Assembly (NCBI GenBank): GCA_965222215.1
Contig: OZ244931.1
Location: forward strand, 2,542,001 to 2,606,000
Reading direction: 5' to 3'
DNA from: JABJAG01 sp965222215
Lineage (GTDB): Bacteria; Pseudomonadota; Alphaproteobacteria; UBA6615
Length of the DNA: 64,000 nucleotides
The notes under the pieces are model-generated. The model had not been told where the DNA came from, ran no database searches, and saw nothing but the letters and a program-made list of their open reading frames with translations. Each line of letters starts with the position of its first letter. Positions within the stretch are counted from its first letter, which is position 1. This document shows, in pieces, positions 26,156 through 34,828 of the stretch. Both the position numbers and the translations under genes were made by a program.

Positions 26156-27943
26156 TCAATCGAGGGGCGCGGTCGCAGCCTCCAACCATGCGCAGACCGG
26201 GTCGCCGGCCAGTTCGGGCGCGATCTCATCACGCACCCGAGCATGGTAGGCATCGAGCCAGTCGCGCTCGTCTCCGGTCAGCAGGTCCGTTGCGATGAGC
26301 GCGCGGTCGATGGGTGCAAGGGTCAGCGTCTCGAAGCCGAGCATCGAGCGTTCGCCGCCCGGGATTTCGGCCGGTTCCGTGACCGCGATCAAGTTCTCGA
26401 TGCGGATGCCGTATTCGCCCGTCCTGTAGTAGCCGGGCTCGTTGGAAACAATCATGCCCGGCCGCAGGGCAACGTTCGAGCCCGCCTTTGCGATCCGCTG
26501 CGGGCCCTCGTGCACGCCGAGATAGCTGCCGACGCCGTGGCCGGTGCCGTGATCGTAGTCGAGGCCGGCCTGCCAGAGAGCCTGTCGGGCGAAGGCATCG
26601 ATCTGGCCGCCGCTCGTACCTTCGGGGAACAGCAACGTCGCAAGCGCGATATGGCCCTTGAGGACGCGGGTGAAACGGTCGCGCATCTCATCGGTGGGCG
26701 CACCGATGGCGACCGTGCGGGTGATGTCCGTCGTGCCGTCCAGATACTGAGCGCCGGAGTCCACGAGATAGAGCGAGCCTGGCTCAAGCGGCCGGTTGGT
26801 CTCCGGCGTCACCCGGTAGTGCACGATGGCGCCATTAGGCCCCGCGCCGGAGATGGTATCGAAGCTGAGGTCGCGGAAATGCTCGCCCGGCGCGCGGAAT
26901 GCAGCCAACCGGTCGGCTGCGGAGATTTCGTCCACGCCGCCCGACGGCGCTTTCTCGGACAGCCAGTGTAGGAACCGCGCGATCGCCACGCCGTCGCGCG
27001 CGTGCGCCGCGCGGGTACCCGCCAGTTCCGTTTCGTTCTTGATCGCCTTGGGCAAAGCGACCGGGTCATCGCCACGCACGACCTCCGCAGCTTCAAGCCG
27101 CTCGAAAACCCAGGACGCGGCCGAGTCAGCCGAAACCCGGACACGCTTGCCAGACACCTTGGCGAGGCCATCGCCAAACATTCCGGGGGCGTGGATCGTG
27201 ACGCCGTTTCCGAGATGAGCGGGCATATCTTCGGACAGCTTGGCCTCAGCCACATACCAATCGACGGCCGCGTCGGCATGCAGGACGGCAAAGCTCAGCG
27301 GCAGCGGCGTATGATCCACATCGCCCCCGCGCACGTTGAGCAGCCATGCGATCGAATCCGGCTGGGTCAGCACCGCCGCGTCGAGATTCTCCCGCTTCAG
27401 GGCCTTAGCCAGTTCCTCACGTTTATCGGCGCTGCTCTTGCCGGCAAAGCGCGCCTCGTGGGGCACGACGGGCGCCATGGGCGGCGGCGGCCGGTCCTCC
27501 CAGATCGCGTCGAGCGGGTTGCTCTCCACCGGGACGAGTTCCGCTCCCGCGGCGGTCACGGCGCGGGCCAGGCGTTCTTTCTGGGCCTGGGTGTGGAGCC
27601 ACGGATCGAAGCCGAGCTTTGCGCCCTCGCCGAGGTTCTCGCGCAACCAGTCGGCGACCGGCTGCTCGATCAGGTGACGGTATTCGTAGAGGTCCCCGTC
27701 CACCTGGTCGCGCACCTGCAGGGTGTAGCGCCCGTCGACGAAGATCGCCGCCCGGTCCGCAAGCACCACCGCCGTCCCGGCGGAGCCGCCAAAGCCCGTG
27801 AGCCAGGCAAGCCGCTCGGCATCGGACGGCAAAAACTCGTTCTGATGCGGGTCGGCATGAGGCACGACAAAGCCGTCGAGGCCCTGCGCCGCCAGCGCCG
27901 CGCGCAGGGCCGCAAGCCGCGTTGCGTGGGTGTTTTCGCTCAT
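26156..27943 (-). CDS. Aminopeptidase P family Xaa-Pro aminopeptidase (M24)
   Basis: A 595-residue three-domain creatinase-fold metallopeptidase that removes N-terminal residues preceding proline. I chose the ATG whose complement is 27941-27943 (MSENTHATRL), because an upstream frame adds a non-homologous 12-residue leader. Two creatinase-like N-terminal domains are followed by the pita-bread catalytic domain. All five metal-ligand motifs are visible: the aspartates of LVDSGAQYLDGTTDITRT, the histidine of GTGHGVGSYLGVHEGP, the glutamate of SNEPGYY and that of GIRIENL. Length and layout match the long eukaryote-like form. It is separated from BKACE by 50 bases, so read-through is possible, but the roles seem unrelated. 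Confidence 0.92.
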   Translation of the reverse strand: MSENTHATRLAALRAALAAQGLDGFVVPHADPHQNEFLPSDAERLAWLTGFGGSAGTAVVLADRAAIFVDGRYTLQVRDQVDGDLYEYRHLIEQPVADWLRENLGEGAKLGFDPWLHTQAQKERLARAVTAAGAELVPVESNPLDAIWEDRPPPPMAPVVPHEARFAGKSSADKREELAKALKRENLDAAVLTQPDSIAWLLNVRGGDVDHTPLPLSFAVLHADAAVDWYVAEAKLSEDMPAHLGNGVTIHAPGMFGDGLAKVSGKRVRVSADSAASWVFERLEAAEVVRGDDPVALPKAIKNETELAGTRAAHARDGVAIARFLHWLSEKAPSGGVDEISAADRLAAFRAPGEHFRDLSFDTISGAGPNGAIVHYRVTPETNRPLEPGSLYLVDSGAQYLDGTTDITRTVAIGAPTDEMRDRFTRVLKGHIALATLLFPEGTSGGQIDAFARQALWQAGLDYDHGTGHGVGSYLGVHEGPQRIAKAGSNVALRPGMIVSNEPGYYRTGEYGIRIENLIAVTEPAEIPGGERSMLGFETLTLAPIDRALIATDLLTGDERDWLDAYHARVRDEIAPELAGDPVCAWLEAATAPLD

Positions 27944-28049
27944 GGCCGCGAAGCTACGCGACGCCCCGCCGCAAGACAATCACGCGGACGGCTCCTATAC
28001 TGTCGCCCGTGAATTGCACCCTGAAGATGCAACCAACGGAGAGAAACAG

Positions 28050-28613
28050 ATGACCCGTATCGACCCCCCGCCCGGACCGAGCGTCAGCGTCGAGGACATG
28101 CAGTCGCGCGTGGCGCGCTTCAAGGAACTGAAGGGCAGCGACCTGTGCTTCATGGACCAGCGCATACCCGGCCATGAGCGCGAGATGATCAACCTGCACG
28201 GCCTCGGCGTGACGGAGAACGAAGACGATCCCGACCTCGCCCCGAAACTCGGCAACGCCCACGGGTTCGCCCACGGTTTCGCCAAGTGCGAGCCCGGCTG
28301 CGGCGCGGCGCTACACTGGCACGAGACCGAAGAGGTCTTCATGCCACTGGACGGCAAATGGTCGATCTACTGGATGGACGGCAACGAAGAGCGCGAAGTG
28401 ATCCTCGAGGCCGGCGACACGGTGTCCGTGCCCATCGGCATCTACCGCGGCTTCAAGAATGTGGGCGACACGCCCGCGACACTGCACTTCATCGTCGGCG
28501 GCCCGGACACGGGCAAGGTGCACTGGCACCCGTCGGTGATCGAGGCGGCCCGCAAGACCGGTGTCGCGGTCGACGACAACGGCATCCTGATCGAGGTCGA
28601 GGCCGCCGAATAG
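28050..28613 (+). CDS. Cupin-domain protein paired with a GMC oxidoreductase
   Basis: A 187-residue protein with one cupin barrel. The metal-binding motif is LHWHETEEVF (H89, H91, E95), and the closing half is PIGIYRGFKNVGDTPATLHF. I chose the ATG at 28050 because GGAGAG at 28038-28043 precedes it. The first 75 residues form a non-cupin N-terminal extension. It lies 18 bases upstream of the GMC oxidoreductase gene, so they share an operon and probably a pathway. It could be a small dioxygenase, isomerase or binding protein; sequence alone does not decide. Confidence 0.72.
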   Translation: MTRIDPPPGPSVSVEDMQSRVARFKELKGSDLCFMDQRIPGHEREMINLHGLGVTENEDDPDLAPKLGNAHGFAHGFAKCEPGCGAALHWHETEEVFMPLDGKWSIYWMDGNEEREVILEAGDTVSVPIGIYRGFKNVGDTPATLHFIVGGPDTGKVHWHPSVIEAARKTGVAVDDNGILIEVEAAE

Positions 28614-28631
28614 GCGCGCCGCTCCCACTTT

Positions 28632-30260
28632 ATGCAGGACCTCGGCACTTTCGATTATGTGATCGTCGGCGCCGGTTCGGCGGGCTGCGTGCTCGCCAAC
28701 CGGCTGTCGGCCGATCCCGACGTGTCGGTCCTGCTGCTGGAGGCCGGCGGCAGGGACAACTATTTCTGGATCCACGTCCCCGTCGGCTACCTGTACTGCA
28801 TCAACAACCCGCGCACCGACTGGCTGTTCAAGACCGAGGCCGAGGACGGGCTGAACGGGCGCGCGCTCGACTACCCGCGCGGCAAGGTTCTGGGCGGCTG
28901 CTCGTCGATCAACGGCATGATCTACATGCGCGGGCAAAGCCGCGACTACGACCAGTGGCGCCAGCTCGGCAACACCGGCTGGGGCTGGGACGACATCCTG
29001 CCCTACTTCCTGAAGTCCGAGGACCAGGCCGCCGTGCCAACCGACGAGCTTCATGCCGACGGCGGCGAATGGCGGGTTGAGAACCCTCGCCTGTCCTGGA
29101 CCCTGCTCGACGCATTTCAGGAAGCGGCCGCGCAGGAGGGCATTCCCAAAACAAACGACTTCAACCGCGGCGACAACCTCGGCTGCGGCTACTTCCACGT
29201 AAACCAGAAGACCGGGGTGCGCTGGAGCACATCCACGGCCTTCCTGAAGCCTGCGCGCAACCGCCCGAACCTCAAGGTCGTCACCCACGCGGAGGCCGAC
29301 CGGATCGAATTCGACGGCAGGCGCGTAACCGGCCTCACGCTCCGCCGGAAGGGTGCGCCGGCCCGCGTGACCATCTCGGGTGAGCTGATCCTGTCGGCCG
29401 GATCGGTGGGCAGTCCGCAGATCCTCGAACTGTCGGGTGTTGGCCGCCCGGAGGTTCTCGGCGAACACGGGATCGGGACCGTCCACGCCCTGCCCGGCGT
29501 CGGCGAGAACCTGCAGGACCATCTGCAGATCCGCTGCGCCTACAAGGTGAGCGGCGTGCCGACCCTGAACGAGCGCGCCAACAGCCTATTCGGCAAGGCC
29601 GGGATCGCGCTGGAGTACCTGTTCAGGCGGTCCGGGCCGATGTCGATGGCCCCGTCCCAGCTCGGCGCGTTCGCCAAGTCAGACCCGTCGCTGGAGTTCC
29701 CGAACCTGCAGTATCACGTGCAGCCGCTCACGCTGGACAAGTTCGGGGAGCCGCTGCACAGCTTCCCGGCCTTCACGGCGAGCGTCTGCAACCTGCGGCC
29801 CGAGAGCCGGGGCAGCATCCACATCAGGAGCGCGACGCCGGGCGACAAGCCCTCGATCCGCCCCAACTACCTGTCCGCCCCGGCGGACCGGCAGGTCGCG
29901 GTCGAGGCGATCCGGCTGACCCGCCGCATCGTCGCGCAACCGGCGCTGGCGCCGTTCCAGCCGGAAGAGTTCAAACCGGGCCCCGAACTGGAAAGTGACG
30001 AGGAGTTGGCCTGCGCCGCCGGCGACATCGCCACCACGATCTTCCACCCGGTCGGCACCGCGAAGATGGGGCATGACGACATGGCCGTCGTCGACGACCG
30101 GCTGCGGGTGCACGGGATTTCCGGCCTGCGGGTCGTCGACGCCTCGGTGATGCCGACCATCACCAGCGGCAACACAAACTCCCCGGTCATCATGATCGCC
30201 GAGAAAGCCGCCGACATGATCCGCGAGGACCGCCGCGCCGGCACACAGCGGGCGGCCTAG
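28632..30260 (+). CDS. GMC-family FAD-dependent alcohol/choline dehydrogenase-like oxidoreductase
   Basis: A 542-residue flavoprotein of the glucose-methanol-choline family. The dinucleotide loop VIVGAGSAGCVLANRL (G13, G15, G18) is at the N terminus. The second GMC signature is near GKVLGGCSSINGMIYMRG. The C terminus has FHPVGTAKMG with the catalytic histidine, then SGNTNSPVIMIAEKAAD. Length matches BetA-type choline dehydrogenases, but no betB or betI is nearby and the partner is a cupin, so the alcohol substrate is unknown. No signal peptide is visible, so it is probably cytoplasmic or membrane-associated. Confidence 0.85.
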   Translation: MQDLGTFDYVIVGAGSAGCVLANRLSADPDVSVLLLEAGGRDNYFWIHVPVGYLYCINNPRTDWLFKTEAEDGLNGRALDYPRGKVLGGCSSINGMIYMRGQSRDYDQWRQLGNTGWGWDDILPYFLKSEDQAAVPTDELHADGGEWRVENPRLSWTLLDAFQEAAAQEGIPKTNDFNRGDNLGCGYFHVNQKTGVRWSTSTAFLKPARNRPNLKVVTHAEADRIEFDGRRVTGLTLRRKGAPARVTISGELILSAGSVGSPQILELSGVGRPEVLGEHGIGTVHALPGVGENLQDHLQIRCAYKVSGVPTLNERANSLFGKAGIALEYLFRRSGPMSMAPSQLGAFAKSDPSLEFPNLQYHVQPLTLDKFGEPLHSFPAFTASVCNLRPESRGSIHIRSATPGDKPSIRPNYLSAPADRQVAVEAIRLTRRIVAQPALAPFQPEEFKPGPELESDEELACAAGDIATTIFHPVGTAKMGHDDMAVVDDRLRVHGISGLRVVDASVMPTITSGNTNSPVIMIAEKAADMIREDRRAGTQRAA

Positions 30261-30293
30261 GACGGGACGGCACGACGGATGTTTCGACAGAAA

Positions 30294-30325
30294 CGTCATG
30301 GCCGGACTTGTTCCGGCCATCCACG
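30294..30325. repeat. Dispersed palindromic repeat, unit 1 of an inverted pair
   Basis: A 32-base unit with framework CGTCAT...ATCCACG. Its hairpin pairs ATGGCCGGA (30298-30306) with TCCGGCCAT (30312-30320) around the loop CTTGT. It has the same framework as the unit at 30364-30395 in opposite orientation, with paired differences in the stem. It lies 33 bases after the GMC gene stop. Confidence 0.8.
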
Positions 30326-30363
30326 TCGGCGTGCCACCCTGTGATATCCGAGGTGCCGAAGGA

Positions 30364-30395
30364 CGTGGATGCCCGCAACAAGTGCGGGCATGACG
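30364..30395. repeat. Dispersed palindromic repeat, unit 2 of an inverted pair
   Basis: A 32-base unit whose reverse complement has the same CGTCAT...CTTGT...ATCCACG framework as unit 1. The hairpin pairs ATGCCCGCA (30369-30377) with TGCGGGCAT (30383-30391). Stem bases differ from unit 1 on both arms so that pairing is kept. The two units sit 38 bases apart in the gap between the convergent GMC and prmA genes. Confidence 0.8.
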
Positions 30396-30475
30396 GCTGT
30401 CGGAAATCTGCTATCCGGGCGGTCCCGTAGTTCAATTACGCGGATGTCCGTAAAAATCCGAAACTCGTCGCAGCT

Positions 30476-31351
30476 CTACCCCAATACAAGCGTCGACCAC
30501 TCGTCGCGGCGCAACCGGGACCGCAGGAACAGGCCCTGCACCCGATAGGCCGCGAGCACTTGCGTTTCCTGCGCGTGGAGCAGGCCTGACAGGATCACGG
30601 GCGCACCGGGCGCACGGACTGCGGCGATGGCTGGCGCGAGCTTCTGCAGCGGCCGCGCAAGGATATTTGCCAGGATGAGACCGAACGGCCCGTGACGCCG
30701 GACCGACGCGGACTCCAGCCCGCGGCTTTCGAATATCCGCATATAGGGTATGACGCCGTTGATCGCGGCGTTTTCCTGCGCCATGCGCACGGCGATGGGA
30801 TCGATGTCGGACGCGACAACCGGCAACCGCGCCGCCTTCGCCGCGGCGATCCCGAGAATCCCCGTGCCGCAGCCAAGATCGAGGATCGGCCCGCGAAACC
30901 GGCCCGCCACGAGCAACCGATCGAGCGCTTCGAGACACCCGTGGGTCGTGCCGTGATGCCCTGTCCCGAACGCGGTCGCGGCGTCAACCATCACGGGAAC
31001 TGCCCCGGCCGGCGGCGGATCGCGGTGATAGGAATCGTGGATGTGAAACCGGCCGGCGCGCACGGGCGCGAACCGCGCCTGGTTCTCCGCGATCCAGTCG
31101 ATCTCCGGCAGCCAGACCACGTGGACCGGCGGCACGGACAGGTTTGCCAGCGCAGCGGTATCGGCAACGGCCAGGTTCAACGCCCCTTCATCCGGTGCGT
31201 CGGAGCCGTAGGCACTGATCCGGGACTCACCTGTGCCCTCAATCGCGAAAAGGGTCACGGCGCCCGCAAATGGCTCCACCGTCTCCGAGAACGCATCAGC
31301 GTGGGGCGTCGGGACGTAGAGCTCGATTTTCCAGACGGGCCCGTTCGCCAC
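30476..31351 (-). CDS. prmA: Ribosomal protein L11 methyltransferase PrmA
   Basis: SAM-dependent methyltransferase that trimethylates ribosomal protein L11. The 291-residue protein has an N-terminal L11-recognition region and a Rossmann catalytic domain. FGTGHHGTTHGCLEAL is followed by the SAM loop ILDLGCGTGILGIAAAK, the acidic strand VVASDIDPIAV and the family motif LILANILARPL. The start is a GTG (complement of 31349-31351), 5 bases after the uvrD stop, so the two form one transcript. Confidence 0.93.
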   Translation of the reverse strand: MANGPVWKIELYVPTPHADAFSETVEPFAGAVTLFAIEGTGESRISAYGSDAPDEGALNLAVADTAALANLSVPPVHVVWLPEIDWIAENQARFAPVRAGRFHIHDSYHRDPPPAGAVPVMVDAATAFGTGHHGTTHGCLEALDRLLVAGRFRGPILDLGCGTGILGIAAAKAARLPVVASDIDPIAVRMAQENAAINGVIPYMRIFESRGLESASVRRHGPFGLILANILARPLQKLAPAIAAVRAPGAPVILSGLLHAQETQVLAAYRVQGLFLRSRLRRDEWSTLVLG

Positions 31352-31356
31352 AGCGC

Positions 31357-33669
31357 TCAGACCGAATCCGCCGCCACGACAAAGCTGTCGAGCACCTTCT
31401 TGTCACCGGCCTTGTCGAAAGAAATGGCGAGTTTGTTGTCGTCGATGGCGGTGATGTGGCCATAGCCGAACTTCTGGTGAAACACCCGCTCACCAATGCC
31501 GAACCCCTGGGGGTCGGCGTGGATGAGCGTCGCTTCGGCGTCGCGGTCTGGCGTGCGCATGCCCCCCGCGCCGGAACCACCTCCGTAGCTGCCACCTCCG
31601 CCATAGCTGCTTCCGCCGTATCCCAGCGAGCGCGAGGCGCTGAAGCGGTCGCCGCCGGAATACAGGCCCTGGTCGCTCGCGACCTCGACATGCTCGGGCG
31701 GCAGTTCGTCGATGAAGCGCGACGGGATCGCCGACTGCCACTGGCCGTGGACGCGCCGGTTGGCCGCGAACAGGATCGTCGCTTCGCGCTTGGCGCGGGT
31801 CAGGCCCACATAGGCGAGCCGCCGCTCCTCCTCCAGTCCGGCGAGACCGTTCTCGTCCATGTTGCGCTGGTGGGGAAACAACCCCTCCTCCCAGCCCGGC
31901 AGGAAGACGGTGTCGAACTCCAGCCCCTTGGCCGAGTGCAGGGTCATGATATTGACGAGGTCGCTGCCCGCGGCCTCGGTATTTTCCATCACCAGCGAGA
32001 CATGTTCGAGGAACCCGGCGAGGTTCTCGAACTCCTCCATGGCGACGATGAGTTCCTTGAGGTTTTCCAGCCGCCCCGGCGCCTCGGGCGACTTGTCGTT
32101 CATCAGCATCTCGGTGTAGCCGCTCTCGTCGAGCACCATCTCGGCCAGTTCCGGATGCGGCAGCCCGTCCCGGCCGTCGCCGTTGAGCGCGCGCCAGCGC
32201 TCGAAGTCGGCGATCACCCGGCCGAGCGAACTGCGGATGTTCGGGCGCAGTTCGTCGGTGGTGACCAGTTCCGACGCGGCGCGGTAGAGGCTGATGCCCG
32301 AGGCGCGCGCCGCGGTATAGAGGTTCTGGATCGTGGTGTTGCCGATGCCGCGCTTGGGCTTGTTGACGATCCGCTCGAACGCCAGGTCGTCGTCCGGCTG
32401 CTGGATGACCCGCAGGTAGGCCAGTGCGTCGCGCAGCTCCATGCGTTCGTAGAAGCGTGGCCCCCCGATGACCCGGTACGGCAGGCCCAGGGTCAGGAAG
32501 CGTTCCTCGAACTCGCGGGTCTGGAAGCCCGCGCGCACGAGGATCGCGATGTCGTTGAGCGGGAGCGGTTGCCCGTCGATGCCCTTGCGCTGGAGATCCT
32601 CGATCCGGTCGGAGACCACGCGAGCCTCCTCCTCGCCGTCCCACACGCCGTTCACGGTGACCTTCTCGCCACCCTCGGCCTCGGTCCACAGCGTCTTGCC
32701 GAGCCGGCCCTCGTTCTTCGTGATCAGGCCCGAGGCCGCGCCCAGGATCGGCCCCGTCGAGCGGTAGTTCTGCTCCAGCCGGATAATCTTCGCGCCGGGA
32801 AAGTCCTCCTCGAAGCGCAGGATGTTGCCCACCTCGGCCCCGCGCCAGGCGTAGATCGACTGGTCGTCGTCGCCGACGCAGGCGATGTTCTTGTGCTTCT
32901 GGGCGAGCAGGCGCAGCCAGAGATACTGGGCGACGTTGGTATCCTGATACTCGTCGACGAGGATGTACTCGAACCGGTCCTGGTACTCCGCGAGTACCTC
33001 CGGGTTCTCGGAGAAGATTGTCAGGTTGTGGAGTAACAGGTCGCCGAAGTCTGCGGCATTCAAGGTGCGCAAACGTTCCTGGTAGTCGCGGTAGAGGTCG
33101 ACCAGCCGCCCGCCCGCGAGATCGCCCGCGTCAGCGGCGGAAACCTTGTCCGGTGTCAGCGCCCGGTCTTTCCAACGCTGGATCACGCCCATCAGGACGC
33201 GGGCAGGCCACCGCTTGTCGTCGATATTCTCGGCTTCCAGCAGCTGCTTGAGCAGGCGCACCTGATCGTCGGCGTCGAGGATCGTGAAATTATCCCGCAG
33301 GCCGACCAGTTCGGCGTGCCGGCGCAGGATCCGCGCGCCAAGCGCATGGAACGTGCCGAGCCAGATCGCTTCCGCCGGGCCGCCGACCAGATCGGCCACC
33401 CGTTCGCGCATCTCCCGCGCGGCCCTGTTGGTGAAGGTCACGGAAAGCACCTGATACGGCCGTGCCCGGCCAAGCCGCAACAGATGCGCAAGGCGGGTCG
33501 TGAGGACACGGGTCTTGCCCGTCCCCGCCCCGGCCAGCACCAGCACGGGACCCTCAAGGGTCTCCACCGCCTCGCGCTGCGGCGCGTTGAGCTGCGTCAG
33601 CCAGGGGGCGGGCGCTGCTTCGGAAACCCCGGTTTCCTGCGGCTCTTCGATGTGAAACGGATCGCTCAT
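31357..33669 (-). CDS. uvrD: UvrD/PcrA-type ATP-dependent DNA helicase
   Basis: Superfamily 1A 3'-5' helicase of nucleotide excision and mismatch repair. The 770-residue protein has the Q motif LNAPQREAVE, Walker A AGAGTGKT at 46-53, Walker B LVDEYQDTN, then VGDDDQSIYAWRGA, LEQNYRST and the late VMTLHSAKGLEFDTVF-type motif (here IMTLHSAKGLEFDTVF). A glycine/serine-rich spacer (SYGGGGSYGGGSG) precedes a C-terminal Tudor-like domain (GIGERVFHQKFGYGHI), as in PcrA and UvrD. It is the first gene of a two-gene minus-strand unit with prmA. Confidence 0.94.
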   Translation of the reverse strand: MSDPFHIEEPQETGVSEAAPAPWLTQLNAPQREAVETLEGPVLVLAGAGTGKTRVLTTRLAHLLRLGRARPYQVLSVTFTNRAAREMRERVADLVGGPAEAIWLGTFHALGARILRRHAELVGLRDNFTILDADDQVRLLKQLLEAENIDDKRWPARVLMGVIQRWKDRALTPDKVSAADAGDLAGGRLVDLYRDYQERLRTLNAADFGDLLLHNLTIFSENPEVLAEYQDRFEYILVDEYQDTNVAQYLWLRLLAQKHKNIACVGDDDQSIYAWRGAEVGNILRFEEDFPGAKIIRLEQNYRSTGPILGAASGLITKNEGRLGKTLWTEAEGGEKVTVNGVWDGEEEARVVSDRIEDLQRKGIDGQPLPLNDIAILVRAGFQTREFEERFLTLGLPYRVIGGPRFYERMELRDALAYLRVIQQPDDDLAFERIVNKPKRGIGNTTIQNLYTAARASGISLYRAASELVTTDELRPNIRSSLGRVIADFERWRALNGDGRDGLPHPELAEMVLDESGYTEMLMNDKSPEAPGRLENLKELIVAMEEFENLAGFLEHVSLVMENTEAAGSDLVNIMTLHSAKGLEFDTVFLPGWEEGLFPHQRNMDENGLAGLEEERRLAYVGLTRAKREATILFAANRRVHGQWQSAIPSRFIDELPPEHVEVASDQGLYSGGDRFSASRSLGYGGSSYGGGGSYGGGSGAGGMRTPDRDAEATLIHADPQGFGIGERVFHQKFGYGHITAIDDNKLAISFDKAGDKKVLDSFVVAADSV

Positions 33670-33780
33670 GGCAAGCGGTGACTATACCACGCACCGGCGA
33701 TGAGTCGTGCCCGGCCGATGCCGGTTGAACTTCGCGTGAGGCATCTTTCCTGTCCCGGAACCGGTGCTATCATTTTCCAC

Positions 33781-34797
33781 ATGCCACATGCTGACCCGAC
33801 CCCCATCACACGCCGCCTCACCGTATTCCTTTTTGCGGCCCTCGGATGGGCCATGCTGTCCGTTCCCGCCCATGCCCAGACCGACATCAAGGGCGCGCTC
33901 GAAACAGTTGTCGGAATCGATTCCCGGGTTCCGGGAAACGCCCGAACGGCACCCACGCTCGGCACCACCCGGCGAGGCTCCGGGGTCGTGATCTCCGACG
34001 ACGGGCTCGTGCTGACAATCGGCTATCTGGTGATGGAGGCAATCGAGATCGACATCACGCTGACCGACGGCAGAACCGTCCCGGCGTCGTTCGTGGCCTA
34101 CGACCACGACAGTGGGTTCGGCCTGGTCCGGGCGGCCACATCCCTCGACGTGGCGCCCGCACCCTTCGGGACTTCGGGCGACATGGGCGTCAGCACCCAG
34201 GTCCTGCTTGCCAACCGCCACGGCCCCCAGTCCGCGCAGGGCGTGTTCGTGGTCGACCGCCGAGAGTTCGCGGGCCCGTGGGAATACCTTCTCGACAGCG
34301 CCATTTTCACCTCTCCGCCGAACCCGGAGTTCAGCGGCGCCGGCCTGTTCGACGCCGATGGCCGGCTGATCGGCATCGGTTCGCTGTTCGTGGGCAACGC
34401 CGCGTTCCTGAACCAGCCGGTGCCCGGCAACATGTTCGTACCCATCGATGAATTGAAGCCGATCCTCGACCAACTCGTCGCGGCGGGACGCCGCTCCGAA
34501 CCGGCGCGCCCATGGCTGGGCGTGTTTCCGGCAGAGGTCCGCGGCCGCGTGTTCGTCGACCGGGTTTCCACCGAAAGCCCCGCAGCGCGCGCAGATATAG
34601 AGGCCGGCGACCTGATCGTTGCCGTTGGCGACACCCCAGTTGCCAGCATGTCGGGCTATTTCCGCGCCATCTGGCGCGACCGGGCGGCAGGCGACACCGT
34701 GACCCTGAAATTGTTGAACGCGGTCGGCGAAATTCGCGACGTGGCCGTGGAGTCCATGGACCGCCGCGACTGGCTGCGTCTCGACCCGACGCTCTAG
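33781..34797 (+). CDS. Secreted trypsin-fold (HtrA-like) protein with PDZ domain and degenerate catalytic triad
   Basis: A 338-residue exported protein. I chose the ATG at 33781 (MPHADPTPIT), which gives a signal peptide with a hydrophobic core at 13-28 and a likely cut after AHA near residue 32. The protease-like domain (about 60-250) follows HtrA: GSGVVISDDGLVLT, then NPEFSGAGLFD. The positions of the catalytic His and Asp read Y82 and G112, while S185 is kept, so normal proteolysis is unlikely. A C-terminal PDZ domain (about 265-338) contains ESPAARADIEAGDLIVAVGD. It may be a binding or scaffold protein of the periplasm. It stands alone between uvrD and the ClC gene. Confidence 0.78.
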   Translation: MPHADPTPITRRLTVFLFAALGWAMLSVPAHAQTDIKGALETVVGIDSRVPGNARTAPTLGTTRRGSGVVISDDGLVLTIGYLVMEAIEIDITLTDGRTVPASFVAYDHDSGFGLVRAATSLDVAPAPFGTSGDMGVSTQVLLANRHGPQSAQGVFVVDRREFAGPWEYLLDSAIFTSPPNPEFSGAGLFDADGRLIGIGSLFVGNAAFLNQPVPGNMFVPIDELKPILDQLVAAGRRSEPARPWLGVFPAEVRGRVFVDRVSTESPAARADIEAGDLIVAVGDTPVASMSGYFRAIWRDRAAGDTVTLKLLNAVGEIRDVAVESMDRRDWLRLDPTL

Positions 34798-34828
34798 ACA
34801 GCCAGCGATCCGGACAGACAACGACCGG

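Noticed and set aside
28632..30260. Naming the GMC oxidoreductase betA (choline dehydrogenase)
   Set aside because: No betB, betI or choline transporter nearby, and the partner gene is a cupin; the family is broad.
30435..30460. Possible terminator stem CGGAT...ATCCG downstream of prmA
   Set aside because: Only 5 bp with a 10-base loop; too weak to support.
31270..33036. Plus-strand open frame of 588 codons opposite uvrD
   Set aside because: Shadow of the helicase gene with no motif.
33781..34797. Calling the HtrA-like protein an active DegP/DegQ protease
   Set aside because: The catalytic His and Asp positions are Tyr and Gly.
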